A stretch of 64,000 nt of DNA from Pseudanabaena yagii GIHE-NHR1 (lineage in GTDB: Bacteria; Cyanobacteriota; Cyanobacteriia; Pseudanabaenales; Pseudanabaenaceae). The stretch covers positions 2,228,001 through 2,292,000 of the forward strand of contig NZ_JAAVJL010000001.1 in NCBI RefSeq assembly GCF_012863495.1. Direction: 5' to 3'. Every line of letters begins with the position of its first letter. Positions within the stretch are counted from its first letter, which is position 1. The translations under genes and the position numbers were made by a program. Shown here piece after piece: positions 8,664 through 17,771 of the stretch. Under the pieces are notes generated by a model. It saw only the letters and a program-made list of their open reading frames with translations, made no database searches and was not told the DNA's origin.

Positions 8664-10841
8664 ATGTTGACGGATTTAGACTCTAGGCATCCAACGGTTT
8701 ATCCATTAGGGGCAACTTGGGATGGCAAAGGAACTAATTTTGCTATCTTTTCCAAACATGCAGCAGGTATTGAATTGTGTTTGTTCGATCAAGAAAATCG
8801 AGAAACTCGTTTACCGCTAGTTGAAGGCGAGAATCATATTTGGTCTTTCTATGTACCTGAGGTAAAACCTGGACAGAACTATGGATTTCGAGTTAATGGT
8901 CTTCATAAGCCTGAACAGGGACATCGCTTTAACCCAGCAAAGCTCCTGATCGATCCCTATGCTAAAGCGATCGCAGGTGATGTCATTCATGGGGCAGAAA
9001 TTTTTGGTTATGCTTGGGACGATTCGCAAAAAGACTTGTCCATATCTTATCAAGATGATGCTCACCTGATTCCTAAGTCAGTGGTTGTAGATGACTCCTT
9101 TGATTGGGATGGAGATCGCCTTCTCCAAACACCTTGGAATCAGACTATTATTTATGAAACTCATGTCAAGAGCTTTACTCAGCAGAACCCCGACATTCCT
9201 GAAAATCTACGAGGTACTTATGTTGGTCTTGCACATCCTGCGGCGATCGCCCATTTGAAGTCTCTTGGTATTACAGCAGTTGAGCTTTTACCGATTCATC
9301 ACTTCTTCCTTTACTCAGGTTTGCTTGCTGATAGAGGGTTAAGCAATTACTGGGGGTACGATCCCATCGGTTATTTTGCACCCTATTCTGGGTACAGTGC
9401 TAGTGGCATTTTGGGAGAGCAGGTGACAGAATTTAAGCATATGGTTAAATGCCTCCATGCTGAAGGCATAGAAGTGATTTTAGATGTCGTCTATAACCAT
9501 ACGGGAGAAGGTAATCATCTTGGTCCAACCCTATCTCTACGAGGAATTGACAATGCAGTTTATTATCGATTACAAGAAAATAATCTAAGAGAGTATACAG
9601 ATTTTTCTGGATGCGGTAACTGTCCTAATACTCTTCATCCTCAAGTTTTAAAGCTAATTATGGATAGTCTACGTTACTGGGTGACAGAAATGCACGTTGA
9701 TGGTTTTCGTTTTGATGTAGCAGCAGCTTTAGGTAGAGGAGAATTGATTGAAATAGATATATGGCGGGGGGCTGGACAGAGAAAGATCAAAGTTGCTAAC
9801 TATGATTTTGATCCACTAGGAGTTTTTTTTACTCTTATCCATCAAGATCCTATTCTTTCTCAAGTTAAGTTGATTGCTGAAGCTTGGGATGCAGGAGACA
9901 GAGGCTATCAGATCGGAAATTTCCCCATTTTATGGTCGGAATGGAATGGCAAGTATGTCGATGTGATGCGAGATTTCTGGCGTGGTGAAGACATCAAGCT
10001 CAAAGAATTTGCTGATCGCTTTATAGGTAGCCCTGATTTGTATCAACACAATTACCGTCGCCCCCATGCCAGCATTAATTATGTTACCTGTCATGATGGT
10101 TTTACCCTCACCGATCTAGTTAGCTATAATGAGAAACATAACGAAGCGAATTTGGAAGATAGTGGCAGTAATCACAATCGTTCTGAGAATTTTGGCGTAG
10201 AAGGAGAGACAGATGACTCAGAAATTTTGCGGATGAGATCGCAGCAGAAACGCAACTTTTTAGTAACTCTGATGATGTCTCAAGGTGTACCGATGCTGTT
10301 AGGTGGTGATGAAATTGGGCGAACTCAACAGGGAAATAATAATCCTTATTGCCAAGACAATAAAATTTCTTGGTTTAATTGGGAATTAAGTGCGGAAAAT
10401 GAGGCGCTATTAAAATTTGTCCAGCAGCTAATAGAGTTTCGTTGCCAACATCCAATATTTCGGCAAGACAATTGGTTAGAGAGAGAGTCAAACCGAGATG
10501 CTATTGCTTGGTTTAACTCTGATGGTATTGAGATAAGTGATGAACAATGGGCAAGTGTCATTCGTTGCATTAGTGTCTTCTTGGACAGTACAAAAATTCA
10601 TTCTCCTAATATTCAAGATGATAGTTTTCTTCTTTTCTTCAATGCTGAGGATGAAATAATTGACTTTATTTTCCCTATTGATTTACGGGATAGGTCATGG
10701 AAAATTGTAATTGATACAACCAAACCCACGTTTGAGGAAAACTTGATTGAACTATATAAGCATGAATTTAAAGTAGCTGCGAGATCATTGTTAGTACTCC
10801 AAATTCTACATAGCCAGTATCTTATAATTCTAGATACCTGA
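8664..10841 (+). CDS. glgX: Glycogen debranching enzyme GlgX (isoamylase-type GH13)
   Basis: Hydrolyses alpha-1,6 branch points of glycogen. The 725-residue protein starts with an isoamylase N-domain (PLGATWDGKGTNFAIFSKHA) and has the four GH13 regions: DVVYNHTGEGN, GFRFDVAAAL (nucleophile Asp), LIAEAWDAG (acid/base Glu) and VTCHDGFTLTDL. An AAAGAG ribosome site precedes the ATG. It is the only plus-strand gene inside the hydrogenase/formate locus and is divergent from hoxU. Glycogen breakdown feeds dark fermentation, the setting in which Hox makes H2, so the placement may be functional (inference). The last 100 residues are more variable and AT-rich than the core. It ends 9 bp before the 3' end of the convergent STAND-like gene. 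Confidence 0.93.
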   Translation: MLTDLDSRHPTVYPLGATWDGKGTNFAIFSKHAAGIELCLFDQENRETRLPLVEGENHIWSFYVPEVKPGQNYGFRVNGLHKPEQGHRFNPAKLLIDPYAKAIAGDVIHGAEIFGYAWDDSQKDLSISYQDDAHLIPKSVVVDDSFDWDGDRLLQTPWNQTIIYETHVKSFTQQNPDIPENLRGTYVGLAHPAAIAHLKSLGITAVELLPIHHFFLYSGLLADRGLSNYWGYDPIGYFAPYSGYSASGILGEQVTEFKHMVKCLHAEGIEVILDVVYNHTGEGNHLGPTLSLRGIDNAVYYRLQENNLREYTDFSGCGNCPNTLHPQVLKLIMDSLRYWVTEMHVDGFRFDVAAALGRGELIEIDIWRGAGQRKIKVANYDFDPLGVFFTLIHQDPILSQVKLIAEAWDAGDRGYQIGNFPILWSEWNGKYVDVMRDFWRGEDIKLKEFADRFIGSPDLYQHNYRRPHASINYVTCHDGFTLTDLVSYNEKHNEANLEDSGSNHNRSENFGVEGETDDSEILRMRSQQKRNFLVTLMMSQGVPMLLGGDEIGRTQQGNNNPYCQDNKISWFNWELSAENEALLKFVQQLIEFRCQHPIFRQDNWLERESNRDAIAWFNSDGIEISDEQWASVIRCISVFLDSTKIHSPNIQDDSFLLFFNAEDEIIDFIFPIDLRDRSWKIVIDTTKPTFEENLIELYKHEFKVAARSLLVLQILHSQYLIILDT

Positions 10842-10850
10842 TTTATGGAT

Positions 10851-13800
10851 TTACCAAATATTAGCATCTCGTTTATATTTTGTTCTTCTATCTTCACCTT
10901 CATTATTAATTTGTTGAAAAACAGATTCATTTTTAAAGATTTGCAGAAAAGTTGAATTTGCTTCAGGTATATTGTTACACAATTTCATTATTGATTTTAA
11001 CCTCCAAATATTCTCATTATTGTCAGAATAATTTGATTCCAAAAAACATTGAGCCATTACTTTTAATTTAGATGAATACATTTTTATATATTTATCTTCT
11101 TTATTCCTTGAACTATTTTTTAAAAAATCCAAGGCATTCTCTAATAACTGAATGGCACTCGTGTAGTTACGTTGATTTAATAGAAGATCTACAAGTGTAA
11201 GTTGGCATTCGTACTTTAGATCGTCTTTTGCATATTCTAAACATTTGTTATATTGCTGTATTGCTTCTTTGTCATCTTTATTTCTTATTGTATAAATCTG
11301 TCCTAAATCAAAGTAAACTTGTGCTTTGCCTGTAATAGTCTCAGTTATTTTATTATATACTTTAATCGCTTTTTCATATTCCTGATTTTCTTTTAATGCA
11401 TTACCCAACTTATACTCAGCGTCATAATAAAATACATTTGGATCAGAATAAGATGTATTCAGAGAATAATCTTTACGAATATCAATAGCTTTTTGAAAGC
11501 TAGAAATAGCTTCTTCATATGCCTTGTAATTACTATATGCAACACCTCTGTCATACCATAATTTATCGGCATTCTTTGGATTCTTTAAAGTAGTAATTTC
11601 AATAGCTTTATCAAAGCTAGCAATAGCCTCTTCATAGCGCTCTAACTTTGCTAGTGTTAAACCTCTTCTATACCAAGCATCTTCATACTCAGGATCAATT
11701 TGAATTGCTAGATCAAAGTTTTCTAACGCATCTTTATATTCAGATTTAGCTTCTCCAGAGTATAATTTGTGACTTTGCTTATCTGCAATATAGTGGAGAG
11801 CTATTCCCTTATCATATAAAGCCCAAGTCAAATCGTCTCTACGTTCTAAAGCTTTATTATAATATTTAATTGCTAGTCTAAAAAATTCTTCTTTGTCTTG
11901 CTTAAGCTTAGCAAGCTCAGTATAAGCCAATCCTAGACTATACCAAGCTAATGGAAATTCAGGATTCATTGTAATTGCTCGATTGTATATGTCTATAGAC
12001 CTTTGAATCTCTTCATCCGAAGAACAAGTTAATCTAAGCTTATCACCCGCATCAACTAAACCACCATAGCTTTTGTGTTCTGAGCAATTTTCTTGCTTGT
12101 CAAAATTAATTGATTTTATGAATATATTTAATGCCTCCATATTTTGACTGTTGATTGATCCCATAAAATCTTTTAAAGCATCTTTATATTTTTCTACAGA
12201 TTTATCATAGTTTTCTTTTTCAGTAGGTCTAAATCGCATTGTCTGATAATAGCTATCAACCTCTTTTTGACAATACTCAACTTTCCGAATGAGAAGGACG
12301 CGAAGACTTTCTGCCTGATTTTCGTCATGATTATGATGATTTTTGATTTTTTCTATGGATATTTCAATGTTTTGTCTCAGACACTCTAAAGTTTGCCCCT
12401 TAGCTTCCCAAAAGCGATGATCATATCGTTGTATGCTGATTGCCTTTTCATAATTTTTGAGGGCTTCCTCATAATGATCACGTGCTTCTTCTTCATTCTT
12501 CTGATCTTTGTATTTATCTCCTTGCAATTTAAGAATGTGACCTTGTTTAAATAAGGCATTAGCATTGTCTGGTTTATATTCCAATGCTTTCTTACACCAG
12601 TTGAGGCTAATGTCGTCGTGATCTGATTGCCAACACACGCTTTGCATAAAAAGTTGACTACTAAACGTTGGATCAACATGGTTAGCCGTCTTGTCAATAG
12701 CATCTCGTAAGTATGCTTCCCATTTATATTTATCTTCTTTTGACGCATTTGGGGAGAAATTTTTAACAATGTATTCCAGCACTGCAACCTTACCAATATC
12801 ATCGTTTAATTGCTCAAAATGATTTTTGGCTAATTGCACAACTGCTTCAATCCGTGAGCGATATTTACCATAATGAGTGTTGTAATTGAGTTCAAAAGCT
12901 ACCCATTTATATTTGGCTACGAATTCTAGTGTTTTCAAAAAGATTTTGGTGGGACTCTGGAGAAGAGGATGATCTTTTAACTCATGATTATTCGTTCCAC
13001 TAGATTCCTCGCAAATTTTATCAAAGGCTATTTGGATTATTTCGTTCTTACGCAGATAAATTGAAGCAAACAAGTGGTATAAAAATGAACTCTGATAGTC
13101 AGATTGTTGAGCAAAGCAAGCATGGTAAAGATATTCTCCAATATATCCACACCACTCAATATCGCTATATTTAGTAAATGGTAGCTTGTCACGGCTTAAC
13201 TTATCTGCTCGTTGTTTGAAGTAAATTGCGAGATGATTGTGAATTTCATAAAAAAGTTCTCGATTTTCTTGAAAAAGATTTCTCCGAAGTACTTGACGAA
13301 CTAAATCATGAAAGTGATATCTATCTTGATTGAGAATAACAAAATATTGTTTTGATAGCCAATCAAACAAGTAGTCAACATCAGTTTTTTGATTTTCTTG
13401 CGAAGTGTTCAATTCCAGAAGTGCTTGATCTAAAAAATACTGAATTAACTGTTGGTCAAACCAGCGACAACAAGATATTATTTGAATAATTTTTTGTTTT
13501 TTATTTGAAAATCCAGATAAAAAGACATTTAAAATATCCCGATTAATTACTGAATCATCAATTTCTTTCTTTTCTATTCTTTGTTTGCAAAGGAGTTCAA
13601 GATACTTCGGATGTCCTTTAGTTAGTGAAAAATATTTCTGTGTTACTTCATCTCTTTCTTCATCGGTAAGCTCTTGCTCTAGCTGCTGTTTACAGTATTT
13701 ATCTACTTCATCCTTTTCTTTAAAACAATCAAGACAAAGCTCGATGGCGATTTGACTATCTTGTTCTTGATCTATAAAGTTAGACCAATTGTCTTGCTTA

Positions 13801-14735
13801 GTTAACCGATTACGTCCAGAGATTATTATGATTACTTTGTGATTAGATTGATGGTTAAATAATTTACTTTCAGTAGAGAATAAAAATTGACAAAACCATT
13901 CATTTAAATCTGAAGTTAATTTATCAGTTGAGTGGATTTTTTCGTATTTTTCAAATATCAAGATAATAGACTGCTTCTTCGAGGCTTCAATTAACATTTC
14001 AATAAATAGTGGTGTCAAGTATATTAAAGGAGCTAACAAAAGCTTACGTACATTTTCATTTTGAGTTGCGTGGTGTTGATTTAAAAGACCATCTTTAATT
14101 TCCAGAAGTGAAGCGGCGATCTCTGGTGAAGTTCGTACAATTTGTACAATTTCCCCACCAATACTAGAAGCCATTGGCATTAACGCTGGAGCACCAAGAG
14201 CTAGCGCAAGACTAGAAGTAATAACCTTACCTCCTAACTCTGCCAACTTGGAAACACTTTCAATTTGCTCCTTGGTAACTGGTTCTGAACTTTTACTTCC
14301 AGTTGCTCTAAGCTTATTTAATGTGTCTTGATAAAGATTAGATACTTCCCTGAAGGTACTGCCTTGGAATAGATGATTTTCATGTTGTAGAGAATGTAGA
14401 ATATTATCAACAAAATTCTTGTCAAAAGCAGGATCTGATGCAATCTTATCCATTAGTTTTAATGCTTCTTTCGGAGTCCCTAATTGCCCAAAATTAATTC
14501 GGATAATCCTGACATCTGTGGAGTTCTTGCCTTCCTTTTTTGTTGATTTTTTTGCTACCTCTTCTAAGTTCTCTAGGAAATCATGCTTCCCTACTCCACC
14601 AAGACCATAGAGAAGAAATATAAAAGGAACTTTTTTACCAGTTGAGCTTGATTCTTCAAGAGAGAATTTAAAAGCCCTGATAAATTTGTTTACATCCTCG
14701 TCATTTCGCTCGACATATTTTTTGTTGATTGTCAT
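10851..14735 (-). CDS. STAND-like P-loop NTPase with long TPR array
   Basis: A 1294-residue protein, function unknown. Residues 44-52 read GLGGVGKHD, a Walker A loop in which the usual Thr/Ser after the lysine is His51; a Walker B-like strand IILIFEKYEK is at 257-266 with Glu where Asp is common. The middle has a winged-helix-like region with FHDLVRQVLR, as in STAND ATPases. From about residue 700 to the end there are many tetratricopeptide repeats (for example ALYDKGIALHYIA, AWYRRGLTLAKLERYEEAIA). STAND-TPR proteins act as signal-triggered switches, including in phage defence and regulation. The gene is visibly more AT-rich than the hox genes, which hints at acquisition. Impaired nucleotide hydrolysis is possible. 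Confidence 0.8.
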   Translation of the reverse strand: MTINKKYVERNDEDVNKFIRAFKFSLEESSSTGKKVPFIFLLYGLGGVGKHDFLENLEEVAKKSTKKEGKNSTDVRIIRINFGQLGTPKEALKLMDKIASDPAFDKNFVDNILHSLQHENHLFQGSTFREVSNLYQDTLNKLRATGSKSSEPVTKEQIESVSKLAELGGKVITSSLALALGAPALMPMASSIGGEIVQIVRTSPEIAASLLEIKDGLLNQHHATQNENVRKLLLAPLIYLTPLFIEMLIEASKKQSIILIFEKYEKIHSTDKLTSDLNEWFCQFLFSTESKLFNHQSNHKVIIIISGRNRLTKQDNWSNFIDQEQDSQIAIELCLDCFKEKDEVDKYCKQQLEQELTDEERDEVTQKYFSLTKGHPKYLELLCKQRIEKKEIDDSVINRDILNVFLSGFSNKKQKIIQIISCCRWFDQQLIQYFLDQALLELNTSQENQKTDVDYLFDWLSKQYFVILNQDRYHFHDLVRQVLRRNLFQENRELFYEIHNHLAIYFKQRADKLSRDKLPFTKYSDIEWCGYIGEYLYHACFAQQSDYQSSFLYHLFASIYLRKNEIIQIAFDKICEESSGTNNHELKDHPLLQSPTKIFLKTLEFVAKYKWVAFELNYNTHYGKYRSRIEAVVQLAKNHFEQLNDDIGKVAVLEYIVKNFSPNASKEDKYKWEAYLRDAIDKTANHVDPTFSSQLFMQSVCWQSDHDDISLNWCKKALEYKPDNANALFKQGHILKLQGDKYKDQKNEEEARDHYEEALKNYEKAISIQRYDHRFWEAKGQTLECLRQNIEISIEKIKNHHNHDENQAESLRVLLIRKVEYCQKEVDSYYQTMRFRPTEKENYDKSVEKYKDALKDFMGSINSQNMEALNIFIKSINFDKQENCSEHKSYGGLVDAGDKLRLTCSSDEEIQRSIDIYNRAITMNPEFPLAWYSLGLAYTELAKLKQDKEEFFRLAIKYYNKALERRDDLTWALYDKGIALHYIADKQSHKLYSGEAKSEYKDALENFDLAIQIDPEYEDAWYRRGLTLAKLERYEEAIASFDKAIEITTLKNPKNADKLWYDRGVAYSNYKAYEEAISSFQKAIDIRKDYSLNTSYSDPNVFYYDAEYKLGNALKENQEYEKAIKVYNKITETITGKAQVYFDLGQIYTIRNKDDKEAIQQYNKCLEYAKDDLKYECQLTLVDLLLNQRNYTSAIQLLENALDFLKNSSRNKEDKYIKMYSSKLKVMAQCFLESNYSDNNENIWRLKSIMKLCNNIPEANSTFLQIFKNESVFQQINNEGEDRRTKYKRDANIW

Positions 14736-14876
14736 GACTTTCTAAATCTATGATGACTAATTATTTTATATATTAATCCCATTTTAATTCATCTTCATTA
14801 AGAGGATTATTCACATTAAGGCATTAAAATAAAACTTTATAGAAGTTAGCGATTACGTTCTACATTTCGTTAGGAC

Positions 14877-14979
14877 TATAGCAATCCTAAATGAGTCGTG
14901 AGAAAACATTTAACTAGATGCTTTATGGTATAGCAACTTAAAAGTTCAAACTTCTCACAAATGATTTAGGATTGCTATA
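14877..14979. repeat. MITE-like element with 16-bp terminal inverted repeats
   Basis: The 103-bp unit starts with TATAGCAATCCTAAAT and ends with its exact reverse complement ATTTAGGATTGCTATA. It has no coding capacity. A second copy with slightly degenerate ends is at 59123-59213. It ends 1 bp from the psb28 stop codon, so its hairpin may serve as the psb28 terminator. The ends and size are those of a miniature inverted-repeat element; the parental transposase is not in the window. Confidence 0.8.
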
Positions 14980-14980
14980 C

Positions 14981-15352
14981 TTATGATGCGGTAAATTCAA
15001 AGCCATTGGCTGCAGCATAGCGTTCCATAAATCGCATGAAGCGATCCCAATGGTCGGTTGATCCAACATCAAACACAATTTCGATTTTTGCCAATTCGGA
15101 ATCATCGCCTTTATCTTGCCAAAAGAGCTTCGAGGTTTTCGGCTCAATGGAAATAGTCCCTTCACTATCGACCAGTCTGATATCGTTAAAAGATGCCTTA
15201 GCAAAACTATTTGCGCCTTGCACTGCCTTGATATTCACAAAAGTCATCTTGACGGAGTTTTCGCCAGTATTGCGATCGCGCCTCAGCCGCACATCACTCA
15301 ACTCTTCGGGAATACCTGCAAAAAATTCAATGGATGGAGTTATGGAATTCAT
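14981..15352 (-). CDS. psb28: Photosystem II assembly protein Psb28 (Psb28-2-like)
   Basis: Psb28 binds photosystem II assembly intermediates at the cytoplasmic side, near CP47. The 123-residue protein has the family's early VRLRRDRNTGENSVKMTF block and the hallmark C-terminal DRFMRFMERYAAANGFEFT. A strong AAGGAG site lies 8 bp before the ATG. Cyanobacteria often carry two Psb28 versions; divergence of the middle part suggests the Psb28-2 type, but that is a guess. It sits downstream of hoxF on the same strand, separated by 142 bp of short tandem repeats. Its place next to hydrogenase genes is unusual and might reflect linkage of redox balance with PSII repair. Confidence 0.85.
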   Translation of the reverse strand: MNSITPSIEFFAGIPEELSDVRLRRDRNTGENSVKMTFVNIKAVQGANSFAKASFNDIRLVDSEGTISIEPKTSKLFWQDKGDDSELAKIEIVFDVGSTDHWDRFMRFMERYAAANGFEFTAS

Positions 15353-15375
15353 GGTTTTATCTCCTTGTTTTTTGG

Positions 15376-15437
15376 GCTTTTAGCTTTTAGCTTTTAGCTT
15401 TTAGCTTTTGGTGATTGGTAATTGGTAATTGGTAATT
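15376..15437. repeat. Heptanucleotide tandem repeats (GCTTTTA and ATTGGTA)
   Basis: Four and most of a fifth copy of GCTTTTA (15376-15409) are followed within a few bases by three copies of ATTGGTA plus ATT (15414-15437). Short tandemly repeated heptamers are known in cyanobacterial intergenic DNA. They lie between hoxF and psb28 and are likely variable in copy number between strains. Confidence 0.85.
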
Positions 15438-15458
15438 ATTCCAAGCTATTTAAAGATT

Positions 15459-15516
15459 GCTAACAGCTAATCGCTAACAACTAACAGCTAACAGCTAATC
15501 GCTAACAGCTAACAAC
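15459..15516. repeat. GCTAACA/GCTAATC tandem repeats running into the hoxF 3' end
   Basis: About eight imperfect heptamers of the types GCTAACA, GCTAATC and ACTAACA. The array spans the hoxF stop codon (15495-15497), so the last HoxF residues (LLAVSD) are encoded by repeat units. It is a third heptamer family within 140 bp. Confidence 0.8.
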
Positions 15517-17120
15517 TTCAAATAATCATCACGAAAATGTCTTAATGTACTCACAATCGGATTAGGGGCAGATTGTCCTAAACCGCAGAGACTCATGGAT
15601 TTCACCATGCCACAGAGTTCTTCGAGACTGGCGAGATCAGCTTCCGTGGCTCTATGCTCTACGAACTTGGTTAATAGCTGATGGAGTTGCACCGTACCCG
15701 CACGGCAAGGAATACATTTACCGCAGGATTCATCCATACAGAACTGGATGAAAAACCTTGCCATATCCACCATATTCGTATTTTCATCCATGACCACCAT
15801 GCCCCCTGACCCAATAATGGAACCAAGGGCTTGCATTGCCTCATAATCAACGGGGGTATCAAAGGCAGAGGCAGGAATACAACCACCTGAAGGTCCACCT
15901 GTCTGCACTGCCTTGACCTTGCCGCCATTTGCCGCACCACCACCCATATCTTCGACGATTTGGCGTAAGGGAATGCCCATAGGCACTTCCACTAACCCTG
16001 TATTGGCGATATTTCCTGCTAGGGAAAATACCTTTGTGCCTTTGCTCTTTTCTGTACCGATGCTGGCATACCATGCGCCACGATTGCGAATGATTGGCAC
16101 AATATTGGCGAAGGTTTCCACATTGTTGATCAGGGTGGGACAGCTCCAGAGCCCTGATTCCGCAGGATAGGGCGGGCGGGGATGAGGAATACCGCGACCA
16201 CCTTCAATAGAGGCAATCAGAGCCGTTTCTTCACCGCAAACATAGGCTCCTGCGCCGACGCGCACATCAATCTTAAAGTCAAAGGTGGACTCGAAGATTT
16301 GACTGCCGAGGATGCCATGCTGTTTGGCTTGTTGAATGGCGAGGCGGATATGCTCGATCGCAGGTGGATACTCGGCACGCACATAGACATAGCCGTGAGT
16401 TGCGCCGACCGCATAGGCAGCGATCGCCATGCCCTCTAGTACCCGATGCGGATCGCTCTCGAGAATACTGCGATCCATAAATGCCCCCGGGTCACCCTCA
16501 TCGGCATTGCAAATCACATATTTCTGTTGAGGTTGATTTGGAGTTTGATTGCGCCGCCGATCTTGCATTTTGGCAACCGTCGCCCATTTCAACCCTGTGG
16601 GATAGCCCGCACCACCACGACCGCGCAAACCACTGCGAGTAACTTCATCAATTACCTGCTGTGGTGACATTTCATGGAGAGTGCGATAAAGCTGACGATA
16701 ACCGCCAACAGCAATATAGGACTCAATGCGGGTAGGATCAATTTTGCCAATATGTTCCAATACAATTCGCAATTGTTGTGTAAAAAACGGATGTTCAAGA
16801 TCGCCAAGGTTCGCCGTGACATTGCCCCCTTTAAGTCCACTCACAATCGATGCCGCTTGCTCAGGTTTCACCCTCTCATAAAGAACACTCGAAGGATCAA
16901 CGGCGACTAAAGGTCCTCGACCACAAAAACCCATACAGCCAACACTGACTACTTCCGCAGTCTCTTCCAGTCCATCGGCATGAATAGCCGCCGCAAGGCG
17001 ATCGCGAACCTCTAAAGAGCCAGAGGCTTGGCATCCACCCGAAGTACAGCACCGAATGCGAATACTCTTTTGGCGATCGCGTTCTTCCTTCGCAATTTGT
17101 AATAGTCCTTCAATATCCAT
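15495..17120 (-). CDS. hoxF: Bidirectional hydrogenase NAD(P)H-binding diaphorase subunit HoxF
   Basis: Flavin subunit that exchanges electrons with NAD(P)(H). The 541-residue protein has an N-terminal ferredoxin-like region (RCCTSGGCQASGS, then VGCMGFCGRGP), the FMN/NADH motif GLRGRGGAGYPTGLKW, ADEGDPGAFMDRSI, GAYVCGEETALI and a C-terminal [4Fe-4S] motif ESCGKCIPCRAG with a distal Cys. It starts 9 bp after the hoxE stop, so hoxEF form one unit. The final codons lie in a heptamer repeat array, implying a recently altered C-terminus. It is a paralogue of the FdhB subunit at 5879-7522, which has a NuoE domain fused at its front. Confidence 0.96.
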   Translation of the reverse strand: MDIEGLLQIAKEERDRQKSIRIRCCTSGGCQASGSLEVRDRLAAAIHADGLEETAEVVSVGCMGFCGRGPLVAVDPSSVLYERVKPEQAASIVSGLKGGNVTANLGDLEHPFFTQQLRIVLEHIGKIDPTRIESYIAVGGYRQLYRTLHEMSPQQVIDEVTRSGLRGRGGAGYPTGLKWATVAKMQDRRRNQTPNQPQQKYVICNADEGDPGAFMDRSILESDPHRVLEGMAIAAYAVGATHGYVYVRAEYPPAIEHIRLAIQQAKQHGILGSQIFESTFDFKIDVRVGAGAYVCGEETALIASIEGGRGIPHPRPPYPAESGLWSCPTLINNVETFANIVPIIRNRGAWYASIGTEKSKGTKVFSLAGNIANTGLVEVPMGIPLRQIVEDMGGGAANGGKVKAVQTGGPSGGCIPASAFDTPVDYEAMQALGSIIGSGGMVVMDENTNMVDMARFFIQFCMDESCGKCIPCRAGTVQLHQLLTKFVEHRATEADLASLEELCGMVKSMSLCGLGQSAPNPIVSTLRHFRDDYLKLLAVSD

Positions 17121-17129
17121 AATTAGTAC

Positions 17130-17645
17130 TTATGGCTCCTCCATCCAGCCTTTGACCATTGCTAAAACATCTTCGGGGCTTTGTTGACGCGATACATGAC
17201 CGTCATAGATCGCCGCAGGCGCAACACCACAGTTACCAATGCAGCGCTCTACTCGTAGAAATACTTTGCCATTAGGCGATCGCTCTCCCGCCTTGAGGTG
17301 CAGTTCCTTAGTTAAGATGTCTAACAAAGCTTGCCCCCCTTTGGTATAACAAGCCGTTCCTAAACAAATAGAACAGGTATGTTTACATTTAGGCTGGATC
17401 GAGAAAAGATGATAGAAAGTTGCTACACCATATACTCGACTAAGGGGGAGTTTTAATTCTCTTGCGATATAGGTAAGGACATCTTTTTCGAGGTAGCCAA
17501 ACTGTTCTTGCGCCCTGTGTAATACTTCAATCAGAGCATCTTGGCGGTTACGGTTTTGGCGAATCGTCAAATCTAAAGAATGGAATCGAGGATTGGGCGA
17601 ACCATCTTCAATATTTGGCTGTGGAAGGGAGATTCTCGACAGCAT
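17130..17645 (-). CDS. hoxE: Bidirectional hydrogenase diaphorase subunit HoxE
   Basis: [2Fe-2S] thioredoxin-fold subunit of the HoxEFU diaphorase. Cluster ligands are seen in CSICLGTACYTKGG and RVERCIGNCGVAPA. I prefer the ATG at 17645 (MLSRISLPQPN), which has AAAGG 8 bp upstream and gives 171 residues, near the usual HoxE length; the frame extends to a GTG at 17684. It heads the hoxEF unit and is 9 bp from hoxF. hoxEF are separated from hoxU by about 7 kb holding psb28, the STAND-like gene and glgX, a split arrangement compared with the compact hoxEFUYH operons of some cyanobacteria. Confidence 0.94.
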   Translation of the reverse strand: MLSRISLPQPNIEDGSPNPRFHSLDLTIRQNRNRQDALIEVLHRAQEQFGYLEKDVLTYIARELKLPLSRVYGVATFYHLFSIQPKCKHTCSICLGTACYTKGGQALLDILTKELHLKAGERSPNGKVFLRVERCIGNCGVAPAAIYDGHVSRQQSPEDVLAMVKGWMEEP

Positions 17646-17771
17646 AAACAATACCTTTGTTGCTAAAGTAGAGGTATTTCGCACTATTCATCTTTCATTC
17701 TCTAATTTCTGGATAGAATTAGTACAAAAAACACAAAACTTTAACACTTAGACTGAAATTGTAGAATTGTT

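Noticed and set aside
12386-12802. 138-residue minus-strand ORF inside the TPR gene
   Set aside because: Alternate-frame shadow of an AT-rich repeat-containing gene.
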